From positions 62,001-126,000 of the forward strand of contig JBHYCS010000008.1 of NCBI GenBank assembly GCA_051861445.1: a DNA stretch of 64,000 bases, given 5' to 3'. The notes under the pieces are model-generated. The model made no database searches and was not told the DNA's origin. It saw only the letters and a list, made by a program, of their open reading frames with translations. Made by a program: the position numbers and the translations under genes. The DNA comes from Parasediminibacterium sp051861445. GTDB taxonomy: Bacteria > Bacteroidota > Bacteroidia > Chitinophagales > Chitinophagaceae. Positions 34,108 through 43,546 of the stretch are shown here, piece after piece; the stretch's first letter is position 1, and every line of letters starts with the position of its first letter.

Positions 34108-36462
34108 TTAAACAAACTGTAAATGCTGATTTAATTGCTTTTGTACAGTATGATGATGATATTTCTCAATAGTTAAACGAGCCATTAAATAACTTGCAGT
34201 AGATTCTGCACCTTGATTAAGATTAACATAATTTTCTTCTAATCCATCGTAACAGCCACCAGTACAAGGGTTATAAATAATTTGATGTAAATGGTTATTA
34301 CCCAAAAACCAGCTAAAGGCAATTTGCATTTTATTATAATAATCTACATCACCCAAGGCATCATAAAACTTACTTAAAGCAATAACAGTATAAGCAACAT
34401 CAATAGGTTGTTCACCACCAATTACCAATTGCTCTATCACGTTATTTTTATGAAGCCATCCTTTATTCGAAATAACTTGTATGCTATTTGAAGTAAATAT
34501 TTTTGAGAGTAAAAAATCGAAAGATTGTTTAGCAATATTTTTATACACAATATTACCAGTACAAAGCCAGGCACACAACATGGCTTCTGGTAAAATACTA
34601 TTTGCATAAGTTAAATAACTTTCAAACCACATCCAATCTTTAGTAGCTTCATGCTTATACATTTGAACAAGCCTATCTGATAAATGTGTGAGAACATCGG
34701 TATCATTTACAGAATTCATTTGCTTATTTCTGTAGTATAGCCCTTTTATAACAAAAGCCATTGCTCTAGTAGAATGTACACTATTTACTTTTAATAATGC
34801 TTTCTGCATAGTAGTTTGAGCTATGGTAACAAAATGATTAGGTAGTTGATGAGAAAGTGATAATAAATATCCTAAACCCCAAATAGCTCTGCCATTAGAA
34901 TCGGCCAAATTGGTTGTAAAATTTTGATTGGTAAACTTTTTTTGATCATCAACATAATTTAAAAAGAATCCTTCTTTTTGCAAACAAAATTGTATAAACT
35001 GTAAATAGATACTGATTTGTGGAATAACAGATGTATCGTTTGATATTTGAAAATACTGACACATTGCAACCATTGCTCTTGCATTATCATCTAATGTAAA
35101 CCCTGATGTAATATCTGGTTGATTAATAATTGCAAATTGAATAATACCAAAAGTAGTAGTCATTTTTTGAAGATGACTTAAATTAATTACAGGAATACTG
35201 TATTGTAAAGCTGCATATTGATGCTGTACTTTTTGAAAAAGAATTGCATGTGCAATAGCTGTGTTTTCCCAAGCGGTTGAGGCCATTTTGTGTAGAGCAT
35301 TCGAACTAATTTCTTTTCGTAATGCATTATTATCGAGCAAATGTATAACAGCATTGGCCAACTGATTAGAGTTTTCAAAATCGATAATGATGCCTGTTTT
35401 ATGAACCAATACTTCACAAGCATGTGGAATAGGTGTAGACACTATAGGACAACCACTACTAAGTGCATAAGAAAAAGTGCCACTAACAGCTTGATTCGGA
35501 TTTTTTGAGGTAAATAAATAAATATCAGAAAGTTGCAAATACTCTAATAAAATTGGTAGTGGCAAAAATTGATTAATGAATATTACATTATTTTGAAGAT
35601 GTAAATCAATCACTATTTTTTCTAAGAAATTTCTATACTTTTCTTGCTCATTTTTAATGACATTAGGATGTGTTTTTCCAATAATTAAAAAACAAACATC
35701 TGGATGTGTTTTAATTATTTCAGGCAATGCAAATAGTGTAGTTTCAATACTTTTTCCAGAACTTAATAATCCAAATGTTGAGAGTATTTTTTTTGACGAA
35801 AGGTTGTATTTACTTTTTAAAAAGTCCTTATTTTCATTTGCTACTAAATGGGTTCCATGAGGAATGATAGAAATTTTATGAATTGAAACATCATAATCTT
35901 TTTGTAAAATAATAGAAGCATTTTTTGTCATTACAATAATCGAATTTGCAATAGCTGCAATGCGTTGAACTTTCCATTTTAATGTTTCAGAAGGCAGTGG
36001 CAAAACGGTGTGAAATACAATAATTACTGGTTTTTCTAATGCTGTTAAAAACTGTTTAAAGTTGCCAGTAAAGTGTTCAAAAAAACCAAATTCATGTTGA
36101 ATAACAACAATTTTTATTTGGTCGTCTTTATTAATTTTTCTAGCTAATTTTAAGAAGGCGAGTGGCTCATCTACATTTAACTTATAAGTGATATCGCTAG
36201 TGTATTGGTGTTGCTCGGTTGATGATTCGAGTGGACAAACAATAGAGCAAAACGATTGATTGAATTTAATATTTAAAGCTTGTACTAAATCTTGAGAATA
36301 AGTAGCTATACCACATTCTCTTGGAGGATATGATGTAAGGAAGAGAATGGCTGAAACACCTTGCTTACATACAGAAGATAAAAGCTTTGTAGGTTGTAGC
36401 TGTAATTGTTTAAAATCTAGTTTTACTTCTACAGTTGAAATAGTAGTTAATGCTTCTTTCAT
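34108..36462 (-). CDS. GT4 glycosyltransferase fused to a C-terminal helical (alpha/alpha-barrel-like) domain, 784 aa
   Basis: The N-terminal half (about 30-410) is a GT4 (GT-B fold) glycosyltransferase: FLTSYPPRECGIATYSQDL, HEFGFFEHF, IPHGTHLV, KILSTFGLLSSGKSIE, and the donor-site region FTSKNPNQAVSGTFSYALSSGCPIVSTPIPHACEV. The C-terminal half (about 430-784) is helical with FTLDDNARAMVAMC, LADSNGRAIWGLGYL and NQGAESTASYLMARL, repeats that resemble (alpha/alpha)6 toroids of glycan-active enzymes. It follows the GH130 gene by 44 bases, so synthesis and phosphorolysis of the same glycan is the likely theme. The sugar is unknown. Confidence 0.85.
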   Translation of the reverse strand: MKEALTTISTVEVKLDFKQLQLQPTKLLSSVCKQGVSAILFLTSYPPRECGIATYSQDLVQALNIKFNQSFCSIVCPLESSTEQHQYTSDITYKLNVDEPLAFLKLARKINKDDQIKIVVIQHEFGFFEHFTGNFKQFLTALEKPVIIVFHTVLPLPSETLKWKVQRIAAIANSIIVMTKNASIILQKDYDVSIHKISIIPHGTHLVANENKDFLKSKYNLSSKKILSTFGLLSSGKSIETTLFALPEIIKTHPDVCFLIIGKTHPNVIKNEQEKYRNFLEKIVIDLHLQNNVIFINQFLPLPILLEYLQLSDIYLFTSKNPNQAVSGTFSYALSSGCPIVSTPIPHACEVLVHKTGIIIDFENSNQLANAVIHLLDNNALRKEISSNALHKMASTAWENTAIAHAILFQKVQHQYAALQYSIPVINLSHLQKMTTTFGIIQFAIINQPDITSGFTLDDNARAMVAMCQYFQISNDTSVIPQISIYLQFIQFCLQKEGFFLNYVDDQKKFTNQNFTTNLADSNGRAIWGLGYLLSLSHQLPNHFVTIAQTTMQKALLKVNSVHSTRAMAFVIKGLYYRNKQMNSVNDTDVLTHLSDRLVQMYKHEATKDWMWFESYLTYANSILPEAMLCAWLCTGNIVYKNIAKQSFDFLLSKIFTSNSIQVISNKGWLHKNNVIEQLVIGGEQPIDVAYTVIALSKFYDALGDVDYYNKMQIAFSWFLGNNHLHQIIYNPCTGGCYDGLEENYVNLNQGAESTASYLMARLTIEKYHHHTVQKQLNQHLQFV

Positions 36463-36506
36463 GAGGTATTTTTTCGGTAACGAAATAAATTGTACAAACG
36501 CAATTA

Positions 36507-37544
36507 TTAATCCACTTTATATAACGACAATTCACTTAACAAATCTGATAAAACAATAGATGCACAAGCAATTTGCTCGTCAGCAGCTCCATAGTAAATA
36601 AATAAAGTATCATTAAATAAAGCAGCACCTGTAGGAAAACAAACATTGTTCACTTCTCCTTTTTTTTCCCAAGATTCTTGTGGGCTAAATAGCGGATAAG
36701 GAAGTCTTGATATTTCTTGTTGAGGATTAGTTAAACTTAATAAAGCTGCACAAGCAGAATAAACAAAACCTTCAACAGTATCGTGTACACCATGGTAAAT
36801 GATCAACCACCCTTCTTTCGTTTCAATGGGTGGGCAACCTCCTCCTATATAGCTAATTTCATGATCAAATTTTGGAGATAGAATTATATGATTGACGAAA
36901 TGTAAAAAATAGTTTCTCCAAAATTCAGGATTCAATTCATCAAAACTTTTTATTGCTACAACAACTTGTATATCTGGTTTTATACGATGCAAAAAATAAA
37001 AGAGACCATTAATTTTTCTTGGAAATAAAATAACATTTTTATCCCAAAGCAATTTGGTTTTATCAAAATTTTCTAGCCCTCTATCATGCTCATTGTATCG
37101 AAGATATTTTGGATTAATTTTTTGTTTTGTTTCGGCTAACAAACTAAATTCTTGATATGTAATTTGAGGTACAATTAATCCTTTTTTTTCGAATAATTTT
37201 AAATCGGTTGAAGTGGCTAATGCACCCAATGCGTTAATGCCATCGTAAGCAGTATAAGTTAAATAATATGTATCCTCTATACGTACAATACGAGGATCTT
37301 CCATACCATGTAATTCGTAATCGTATTCAGGATGTAGAATAGGCGTTTGCATTCGCTCTTGCAAATTCATTGGACCATCAAACTTGCAATAACCAATAGT
37401 AGAAAAGTTACCATCGGCAACAGCTCTATAAAACATATGTACAAAATTGCCTTCCTTAATAATAGCAGGATTTAAAACACCTTGGTTTTCGAAATCGAAA
37501 TTTGTTTTACATAAAACAATTCCTTCTTTTTTAACTGATAGCAT
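36507..37544 (-). CDS. GH130-family glycoside phosphorylase (beta-mannoside type)
   Basis: Five-bladed propeller family GH130: NPAIIKEGNFVHMFYRAV, HGMEDPRIVRIEDTYYLTYTAYDG with the E82-D-P-R motif, TKLLWDKNVILFPRKINGLFYFLHRI, GCPPIETKEGWLIIYHGVH and FPTGAALFNDTLFIYYGAAD. The family phosphorolyses beta-mannosides such as 1,2-mannobiose or Man-GlcNAc; members of this type have often been mis-named Cry7Aa pesticidal proteins. The 345-residue size fits. It pairs with the GT4 gene behind it and lies downstream of an AraC regulator and a cupin whose promoter carries the shared element. Confidence 0.88.
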   Translation of the reverse strand: MLSVKKEGIVLCKTNFDFENQGVLNPAIIKEGNFVHMFYRAVADGNFSTIGYCKFDGPMNLQERMQTPILHPEYDYELHGMEDPRIVRIEDTYYLTYTAYDGINALGALATSTDLKLFEKKGLIVPQITYQEFSLLAETKQKINPKYLRYNEHDRGLENFDKTKLLWDKNVILFPRKINGLFYFLHRIKPDIQVVVAIKSFDELNPEFWRNYFLHFVNHIILSPKFDHEISYIGGGCPPIETKEGWLIIYHGVHDTVEGFVYSACAALLSLTNPQQEISRLPYPLFSPQESWEKKGEVNNVCFPTGAALFNDTLFIYYGAADEQIACASIVLSDLLSELSLYKVD

Positions 37545-37628
37545 AATTATTCATTAAACACCTATTGGCGTTTACTCTTGAAATGATGAAATAAGAACAC
37601 ATTAAATAGCTTACGATAAAAAAGTATA

Positions 37629-38192
37629 CTATACATTTTCTAAAGCAATTCTACGCCTGTGTTCTTTTAAGTTTTTAAAGAAGGTAGGTGTAAGTCCGGT
37701 AACTTTTTTAAATTGATAGGATAAATGAGCTACGCTACTATAATTAAGCTTGTAGGATATTTCTGTTAAATTCAACTCATCGTAAAGCAACAATTCTTTA
37801 ACTCGTTCTATTTTATGAGCAATGATATAATTCTCAATAGTTGTGCCAGTAACTTCAGAAAATAAAGATGCAATGTGTGTATAATTTTGATTGAGCTTTT
37901 CGGCTAGATAGTCGGAGAAATTCATCTTTGGACTGTCTTCGCTGTAATGAACCATTTCAACAATTATATTTTTTACCTTTTCAATTAGAATAGATTTTTT
38001 ATCATCCATTAATTCTAATCCCGATTTTAATAAGCCAGCTTTAAGACTTATTTTTTGCTCTTCAGTAATTTCATCTTTAATGTTTACTTCACCCAACTCT
38101 ACAGAACCGTAATGCAAACCAAGTTTATCTAACTCAGATTTCACCATCATTTTACATCGAATAGATACCATATATTTTATGTAAATTTTCAT
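37629..38192 (-). CDS. AraC-family transcriptional regulator with Cys-containing N-terminal domain, 187 aa
   Basis: The C-terminal third has the double helix-turn-helix of AraC regulators (AHKIERVKELLLYDELNLTEISYKLNYSSVAHLSYQFKKVTGLTPTFFK, given in parts: LTEISYKLNYSS and LSYQFKKVTGLTPTFF). The N-terminal part starts MVSIRCKMMVKSELDKLGL and recalls a small ferredoxin-like (heavy-metal-associated) fold with a single Cys, then a helical dimerisation segment. This short type is common in Bacteroidota. It stands between the cupin and the GH130/GT4 genes, with no separate terminator, so it probably regulates its own operon or is co-regulated. Confidence 0.87.
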   Translation of the reverse strand: MKIYIKYMVSIRCKMMVKSELDKLGLHYGSVELGEVNIKDEITEEQKISLKAGLLKSGLELMDDKKSILIEKVKNIIVEMVHYSEDSPKMNFSDYLAEKLNQNYTHIASLFSEVTGTTIENYIIAHKIERVKELLLYDELNLTEISYKLNYSSVAHLSYQFKKVTGLTPTFFKNLKEHRRRIALENV

Positions 38193-38276
38193 GCAAAATC
38201 TTCTTATTGATTAATCATTCAGATACATTTTCGAAAGAGCCTAATAGATGTAACAATAGAATTATAGAATGCTTTT

Positions 38277-38624
38277 CTACAATGCATCTTCATAACCACT
38301 TTTTATAACTGTAGATATCATTTTAAACTGTTCTGTAGCATAGAAAAAATGACGAGTATGAGCTGGAATAATAATTCCTTCGCCCAATTTCAGTTTCAGC
38401 TTTTTTCCATCTAACTCAAGTTCGGCAATACCATCTATAATTTGAATGTAATTATCAAAAGGTAATGTTTTTTCTGCCAATTCTTCACCAGCATCAAATG
38501 AGCTTACAGTAACATTACCTGTTGTTTTTTTTATGATTGTTTTGCTTACTACAGCATTTGGTATATACTCTATAATTTCTACAATTATGTGAGCCTGTGA
38601 TTTTTCTATATCAGAAGTGTTCAT
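38277..38624 (-). CDS. Small cupin-domain protein, 115 aa
   Basis: A single cupin barrel: PFDNYIQIIDGIAELELDGKKLKLKLGEGIIIPAHTRHFF contains the P-H-x3-H-like element of cupin motif 2 (here IPAHTRHFF) and the preceding glycine-rich turns. It closely resembles the cupin at 43547-43894 (shared IEY-PNAVV/SVV, TGNV, PFD, IQII). Cupins of this size usually bind a metal or a small ligand; catalytic function is not evident. The gene heads a unit with AraC, GH130 and GT4 and has the composite element copy G upstream. Confidence 0.88.
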   Translation of the reverse strand: MNTSDIEKSQAHIIVEIIEYIPNAVVSKTIIKKTTGNVTVSSFDAGEELAEKTLPFDNYIQIIDGIAELELDGKKLKLKLGEGIIIPAHTRHFFYATEQFKMISTVIKSGYEDAL

Positions 38625-38653
38625 TTGCTATACATTTTATAATGAAACAACCT

Positions 38654-38712
38654 TATAAAGTTCTATTGCTATTTGCTATAAAACATTACATAATTTCTGT
38701 AATTATTTATAT
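38654..38712 (-). promoter_or_regulatory. Composite regulatory element, copy G (cupin/AraC/GH130/GT4 unit)
   Basis: Minus strand: GAACTTTATA (38654-38663), 21 bases, AATTATGTAAT (38685-38695), 9 bases, ATATAAAT (38705-38712). The -7-like part ends 30 bases before the cupin ATG. The CAAC core is changed to GAAC, the only copy with that difference. Confidence 0.7.
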
Positions 38713-38817
38713 TTATACGAGTAACTTTTTGAGTAAAACTGCTTTAGGTAGATGAAGATTCTTAAGTTTCAGAAAAATGTATACCTCACAACTAAGAATG
38801 TTCAAAAGGTAACACAA

Positions 38818-39030
38818 TTATTCTACAACCTTTTCAGTAATTATATTATTATTTTTCCGTTTTATTTTTTTTGCTGCAAATCCAATACCTGCTGCCACTA
38901 ATAAAGACAATCCACCATCAATAGGTACATCATCTACATTGTCGTCGAATGAAGGTTGAGCCAATAATAACATTGGACTTAATAAAATAAAACAAGTAAA
39001 TAAAAGTTGAAGTGTTTTTAATGATTTCAT
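38818..39030 (-). CDS. PID-CTERM sorting-domain protein, 70 aa
   Basis: From the ATG at 39030 the protein is a signal peptide (to LLLAQ, about residue 25), a short acidic stretch, and the PID-CTERM tripartite signal VPIDGG + hydrophobic helix LSLLVAAGIGFAA + basic KKIKRK, extended by about 12 residues. PID-CTERM signals are found in Bacteroidota and are thought to be handled by a dedicated exosortase-like enzyme (XrtN); none is in the window. The mature protein is so short that it is hardly more than the signal. It follows the T9SS substrate gene by 57 bases. Confidence 0.8.
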   Translation of the reverse strand: MKSLKTLQLLFTCFILLSPMLLLAQPSFDDNVDDVPIDGGLSLLVAAGIGFAAKKIKRKNNNIITEKVVE

Positions 39031-39087
39031 AGTTTTTTTATTTAGATAATACATGAGCATTTACCAATTGAATGCATATATGAATGT

Positions 39088-41565
39088 TTAAAAATTGGCT
39101 ATAGATTTTATTGCTTTCAAAACAACTTTATTGTTTCCGTTAGCAACTTCAATAAAATATAAGCCAACAGGTAATGCACTATTAGATATGCTTGTTGTTC
39201 CAGAAAATTGTATGCCTAAGTTCTTTAGGGCGATTAACTGTCCATTTTGATTAAGCAATTTTACTGTTGTAGGAAATGCACCAGCATTTGCAATATTCAA
39301 ACTAAATTCATTACTAGAAATTGTTGTTTGTAGTACTGCTTTGAAGGATGAGCCATCATCTATAAATGCTGATTGATTAGCTGTATTTTTTTGATATACC
39401 ATTATTGTAAATCGGCTATTTATAGCTGTTTGATTAGTTGCATTAAAAGAAAATTCTAGAGCATCTTTTATAGGTACTAAGTATTGCTTGTTTAGTAGTT
39501 TGTCGTTTACTATAGCAACAACATTTTCAGACATGTTATGCATTTGAAACTTAAGCTTATAATCTGTTGCAGTTAAATTGTTTAAATACAATAAAATGGT
39601 ATCATTGGTAAATTTCAACTGCCTACCATCGATGCTCAACAATTGATTTTTATTACTGATTGCAAAGTTTTCAAACGGATTACTAAACTTGTAAGAATCA
39701 TCTTTACCAATACCAGCAGAGAAGTTTTTGTTAAAAGCCAATACAACACCATCAACCATCGTATTTTGCTTGTAGAGCCACATGTTTATTTGACTGTTTT
39801 TTAACAGATTATCTTCATTGAAAATTGCAGTTAAATTGGTAGAGTTGCCTTTAAATGATTCTTTAAACACAACTACAGGTGTAGCATTGGTTGTTTGTAT
39901 AAAAACTGCTTGACCCGGTTGAATAAAATTATTGATTGAACTGTTATAAGTATTTGCAGGATCTGTTGGTGGGCTTACAATTCCACCACCACTAGCATTG
40001 TAAGATGCATAACCTCCTCTATTATTTGCACCATTAATACCAGCATCCCAAGCATAATAGGTACTACTAATTCCAGAGGTACTAACATCGTTAACTAAGC
40101 TATTCCAATTTACAGGTGCTGCAAAAGGGTTTCCTAACAATCCAAAATTTCCTACAACATTCGGCAAAGCTGGTACAGTACCAGTTCCGTATATAATATT
40201 ACCAGATGGTAAAGTACCTGTAGCCCTTAAAATAGTTGCAGAAGCTATTTGACTAGAACTAGATAAATCTACTGAACGACTACCTCTAACAAAAAGTCGA
40301 TATCCCATTCCTGCATCAAGCACTAAACTATTTGTATTAGCAATTCCTGAACCCCAACTTTGTGTTAATTCATTAAAAGTAAACAAAGAGGCAGCACCGG
40401 TATTAGTGGCATCAAAACCATTAAATTGATCAATAACTGCTCCTGAAATATGTGTACCAAAACCTGGATTAGGATTATCTGTTTTACTAACAGCACCTTC
40501 TTGCCAGTTACTATGAATACTATTTGTTGTTGTGACACCAGGTGATAAAAATCGATAGGCTTTTTTAGCTGAAATAAAACGTTCAACAGTAACATTAGTT
40601 GCACCACTTAAAGTTCCTGCAACATTGCCTATAATGGCAGTTCCTGTAGCATCGCTTTGTAAAGTAACAGATTGGTTATTAAAGTTTACCAAAACACCAG
40701 TACCTACTGTGAGCGAAGCTGTTGGTTTAATAACCAATGAAGCTCCAGTACCAATTTTAAAAGAAGCATTGTTTCCAGAAATAGTCCATGGTGCTCCAAT
40801 AAAAGCATTTGAATTATTGAGGGAAAATATAACGTTAGAGGCGGTGAAAGAAGTAGGAAAATTTGTACCGCTACCATCTGTTTGGTTCGTCCAGCTATCT
40901 AGTAAAGAAATATCACTTCCTTGTTTATTATAGTAATTTAAAAAAGTACCAATGATGGTAAAATTATCTAAACGAGCAGTTCCTGTAGCACCAACAATAC
41001 CACTATTAATAGCTATATCAGATGTATTCACAATTCTAAAATAAACTTCATTTTTACTTTCAATTGCTAGTATAGATGTAAGATCTACGCTAATTGTAGA
41101 TTGTGTATTAGCAGTAGCTGCACTCCAGCTAATGGCAGTATTTGCAGTAATTACAGGTACAGTATAAGTATTGAAATCGGTAAAGGTAGTACCATTGGTA
41201 CTGTATTGGAATTTGAAATTCGAGGGCCCTGTATTACTGCCTGTTTGATCGAAACTTACCGAGATGCCACTATAACCAGAAGTGGCAACTTGAAACTGAT
41301 AATAATCGCCAATAGACCAGTTATTTGAATTGAAAGAGTGTGTAGAACCATTTCCATTGGGTGATGAATACACAGCAACAGGTGATGCATGAAAACCACT
41401 AGCAAAACCAGAACCAATTTCTGGAGAAAAATTACCAGCTGTAATAGGTTGTGTAGTTTCAAACGTCCATTTTGCTATAGTAGTTTGTGCAAGAACACTT
41501 ACATAGCAACAAGCAATACATAGCAATAGAATGAACGAGTGTTTAAATGCTAAAATTTGTTTCAT
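39088..41565 (-). CDS. Large T9SS-exported protein with type A sorting domain, 825 aa
   Basis: A signal peptide (to VLAQ, about residue 27) is followed by a choice-of-anchor-like beta-sandwich (IAKWTFETTQPITAGNFSPEIGSGFASG, then repeated GTSI...ARLDNFTIIG), a middle region with SLLDSWTNQTDGSGTNFPTSFTASN, several Ser/Asn-rich beta repeats, and the C-terminal TISNSALPVGLYFIEVANGNNKVVLKAIK type A signal for type IX secretion. No enzymatic domain is recognised; adhesion or surface structure is likely. It lies behind the OmpA/TSP3 unit and before the PID-CTERM gene. Confidence 0.83.
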   Translation of the reverse strand: MKQILAFKHSFILLLCIACCYVSVLAQTTIAKWTFETTQPITAGNFSPEIGSGFASGFHASPVAVYSSPNGNGSTHSFNSNNWSIGDYYQFQVATSGYSGISVSFDQTGSNTGPSNFKFQYSTNGTTFTDFNTYTVPVITANTAISWSAATANTQSTISVDLTSILAIESKNEVYFRIVNTSDIAINSGIVGATGTARLDNFTIIGTFLNYYNKQGSDISLLDSWTNQTDGSGTNFPTSFTASNVIFSLNNSNAFIGAPWTISGNNASFKIGTGASLVIKPTASLTVGTGVLVNFNNQSVTLQSDATGTAIIGNVAGTLSGATNVTVERFISAKKAYRFLSPGVTTTNSIHSNWQEGAVSKTDNPNPGFGTHISGAVIDQFNGFDATNTGAASLFTFNELTQSWGSGIANTNSLVLDAGMGYRLFVRGSRSVDLSSSSQIASATILRATGTLPSGNIIYGTGTVPALPNVVGNFGLLGNPFAAPVNWNSLVNDVSTSGISSTYYAWDAGINGANNRGGYASYNASGGGIVSPPTDPANTYNSSINNFIQPGQAVFIQTTNATPVVVFKESFKGNSTNLTAIFNEDNLLKNSQINMWLYKQNTMVDGVVLAFNKNFSAGIGKDDSYKFSNPFENFAISNKNQLLSIDGRQLKFTNDTILLYLNNLTATDYKLKFQMHNMSENVVAIVNDKLLNKQYLVPIKDALEFSFNATNQTAINSRFTIMVYQKNTANQSAFIDDGSSFKAVLQTTISSNEFSLNIANAGAFPTTVKLLNQNGQLIALKNLGIQFSGTTSISNSALPVGLYFIEVANGNNKVVLKAIKSIANF

Positions 41566-41699
41566 AATTCTTTAATTAATAGTAAAGTGAGAATAAGATT
41601 TGTGTAACAGTTTGATAAGGTAAAATTGGTTATTTGACAGATTTTGGATTTATATATTTACACATTTTTATTACATCATTTTTGTATTAATGATGCCAC

Positions 41700-41730
41700 A
41701 AAAAAGGGGATTGTTCAAAAAACAATCCCC
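41700..41730 (-). terminator. Intrinsic terminator of the OmpA/TSP3 gene
   Basis: Perfect stem GGGGATTGTT (41706-41715) with AACAATCCCC (41721-41730), loop CAAAA, followed on the minus strand by six Ts. It is 33 bases after the OmpA gene. Confidence 0.88.
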
Positions 41731-41762
41731 ACACTCATCAAAAAATCAACCCAACCACATGA

Positions 41763-43304
41763 CTATTTTATATAAGCTGTTTTTAACTCAACACGTCTGT
41801 TTTTTGCTCTTCCTAAAGTAGTAACATTAGAAGCAATAGGAGCAGCTTCTCCAAATCCTGTAGCTGTTAAACGAGACTCAACAATTCCTAAATCCATTAG
41901 ATATGCTTTTACAGATTCTGTACGTTTTTGAGAAAGTGTTAAATTATAAGCATCCGTACCTTGACTATCAGTATAACCTTCGATAGTTAAATTTGCATTG
42001 TCATAACGTTTTAAAATTATTGAAAGCTCATCTAATTGAGATAAAGAGGCTACTTTCAATTTATCGCTATTTGTTTCAAAGAAAATTTTGCTTGCAATTT
42101 GTGTGATCTTTTTAATATCCTCTTTCGTAATTTCAGGGCAACCTCTATTGGCTATATTTCCTTTTACTGTTGGACAACGATCATCTATATCTGCAACACC
42201 ATCTCCATCACTATCTGGACAACCTTTTAAACTTGCAATACCAGGAGCGTCGGGACAACGATCGTCTGCATTCATAATACCATCTTTATCGTTATCCATT
42301 TCACAACCAAATGAATTTACTGCAACTCGTTTTGCTGTATTAGGACATCTATCATCAATATCAGCAACACCATCTTCGTCGCTATCTGGACATCCTTTTA
42401 AAGCAACTGTACCAGACATTTCAGGGCATCTATCTTCTGCATCTGTAATACCATCATTGTCCTTATCTGGGCAACCATTCAAAGCAACTGTACCAGCTAT
42501 TTCTGGGCATTTATCTTCTTTATCTGTAACTCCATCACCATCTTTATCTGGACAACCTTTTAAAGCAACTGTACCAGCAACATCAGGGCATAAATCAAGA
42601 TAATCAGCAACCATATCATTATCACTATCAATTGGGCAGCCTTTTTTATCAACCTTTATCATAGCAGGCGTACCTAAACATTTATCGTATCTATCAGAAA
42701 CACCGTCTTTATCATCATCTTTATTTTTACCCATGTTGAAAGTTAAACCAACACTATGAAAAAGATAAGAATCGTTATCATTGGCTTTAATGCCGTCTCT
42801 TTTATCTTCATTAGAGTACATGAATGTTTCTTGTATATTCAACATTACTGTAGGCCCTAACTTAAAGTTTGCACCTGCACCAAAAGAAGGTGCTATATAA
42901 TCTACTTTTTTTTCTGTGATATTTAAATTTCGATCAAACAAAATAGCTCCACCTCCAACAAATAAATACGGACGAACTGGAGATTTTGGCCCCAATACAT
43001 TGAATCGAAAATTTAATAACGCAGATGTAAACTCATTTCTAAAATTTCCATTAGAACGATTATAACCTAACGAACCTTTTGTAGCTAATAAGCTAACATC
43101 GAAATGGCTAGATAAATACCTAGATAACGATAATCCACCAAAGCCATAAAAAGGCATATCGGTTTTATAAAAATCGTTTCCTAAATCACCTTTATATTGA
43201 ACAGCACCTCCATGTAAACCAATGTTCCATTTCTTTTCTTCGGTTTGAGAATGTAGCATAAATGTTACAATCAAACAAGCACTTAATAGTAATCCTCTTT
43301 TCAT
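41763..43304 (-). CDS. OmpA-family protein with thrombospondin type 3 calcium-binding repeats, 513 aa
   Basis: A signal peptide (to MLHSQ, about 20) and an N-terminal beta-barrel (about 25-190), then about seven acidic TSP3-like repeats (DKDGDGVTDKEDKCPEI and DSDGDGVADIDDRCP types, about 196-405), each with Asp/Asn ligands for calcium. The C-terminal OmpA domain contains FFETNSDKL, TIEGYTDSQGTDAYNLTLSQKRTESVKAYL and FGEAAPIASN...NRRVELK, which binds peptidoglycan. It links outer membrane and cell wall. It has the composite element copy F upstream and its own terminator. Confidence 0.92.
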   Translation of the reverse strand: MKRGLLLSACLIVTFMLHSQTEEKKWNIGLHGGAVQYKGDLGNDFYKTDMPFYGFGGLSLSRYLSSHFDVSLLATKGSLGYNRSNGNFRNEFTSALLNFRFNVLGPKSPVRPYLFVGGGAILFDRNLNITEKKVDYIAPSFGAGANFKLGPTVMLNIQETFMYSNEDKRDGIKANDNDSYLFHSVGLTFNMGKNKDDDKDGVSDRYDKCLGTPAMIKVDKKGCPIDSDNDMVADYLDLCPDVAGTVALKGCPDKDGDGVTDKEDKCPEIAGTVALNGCPDKDNDGITDAEDRCPEMSGTVALKGCPDSDEDGVADIDDRCPNTAKRVAVNSFGCEMDNDKDGIMNADDRCPDAPGIASLKGCPDSDGDGVADIDDRCPTVKGNIANRGCPEITKEDIKKITQIASKIFFETNSDKLKVASLSQLDELSIILKRYDNANLTIEGYTDSQGTDAYNLTLSQKRTESVKAYLMDLGIVESRLTATGFGEAAPIASNVTTLGRAKNRRVELKTAYIK

Positions 43305-43327
43305 AATGTTGTGTATATTTAATAGAA

Positions 43328-43386
43328 TACAAAGGTGTGAAACTTAGTATCTACAGGCGTTACATAACATAATCTATTTATTACAT
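43328..43386 (-). promoter_or_regulatory. Composite regulatory element, copy F (OmpA/TSP3 gene)
   Basis: Minus strand: CACCTTTGTA (43328-43337), 21 bases, TGTTATGTAAC (43359-43369), 9 bases, ATGTAATA (43379-43386, full match to the outer half-site). The -7-like part ends 24 bases before the ATG. Confidence 0.7.
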
Positions 43387-43546
43387 GATTCACAGAAACA
43401 AGGAATACTAAAAGAGAGATTGAATAAAAAAATTGATATAATAATTGTAAAAAAAGAAGATGCAATTCTATATCATTACAAATGATTACTATTATAGTAA
43501 TCGTTTATTGAATGTTGAAAGTGGATTGATGATGGAAATGAAACCT

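Noticed and set aside
34083..34110. Second CAACTTTACA stretch between the GT4 gene and copy A
   Set aside because: No AATTRTRTAA half-site lies 20-21 bases upstream; taken as chance in AT-rich sequence.
41581..41636. Possible eighth copy of the composite element before the gene at 39088-41565
   Set aside because: TCACTTTACT is present on the minus strand but the AATTRTRTAA part and the outer arm match poorly, so I do not count it.
42088..42603. 171-codon reading frame opposite the OmpA/TSP3 gene
   Set aside because: It is the complement of the repeated TSP3 codons (rich in Ser/Pro/Leu from Asp/Gly codons on the other strand); the sense strand gives clear domains.
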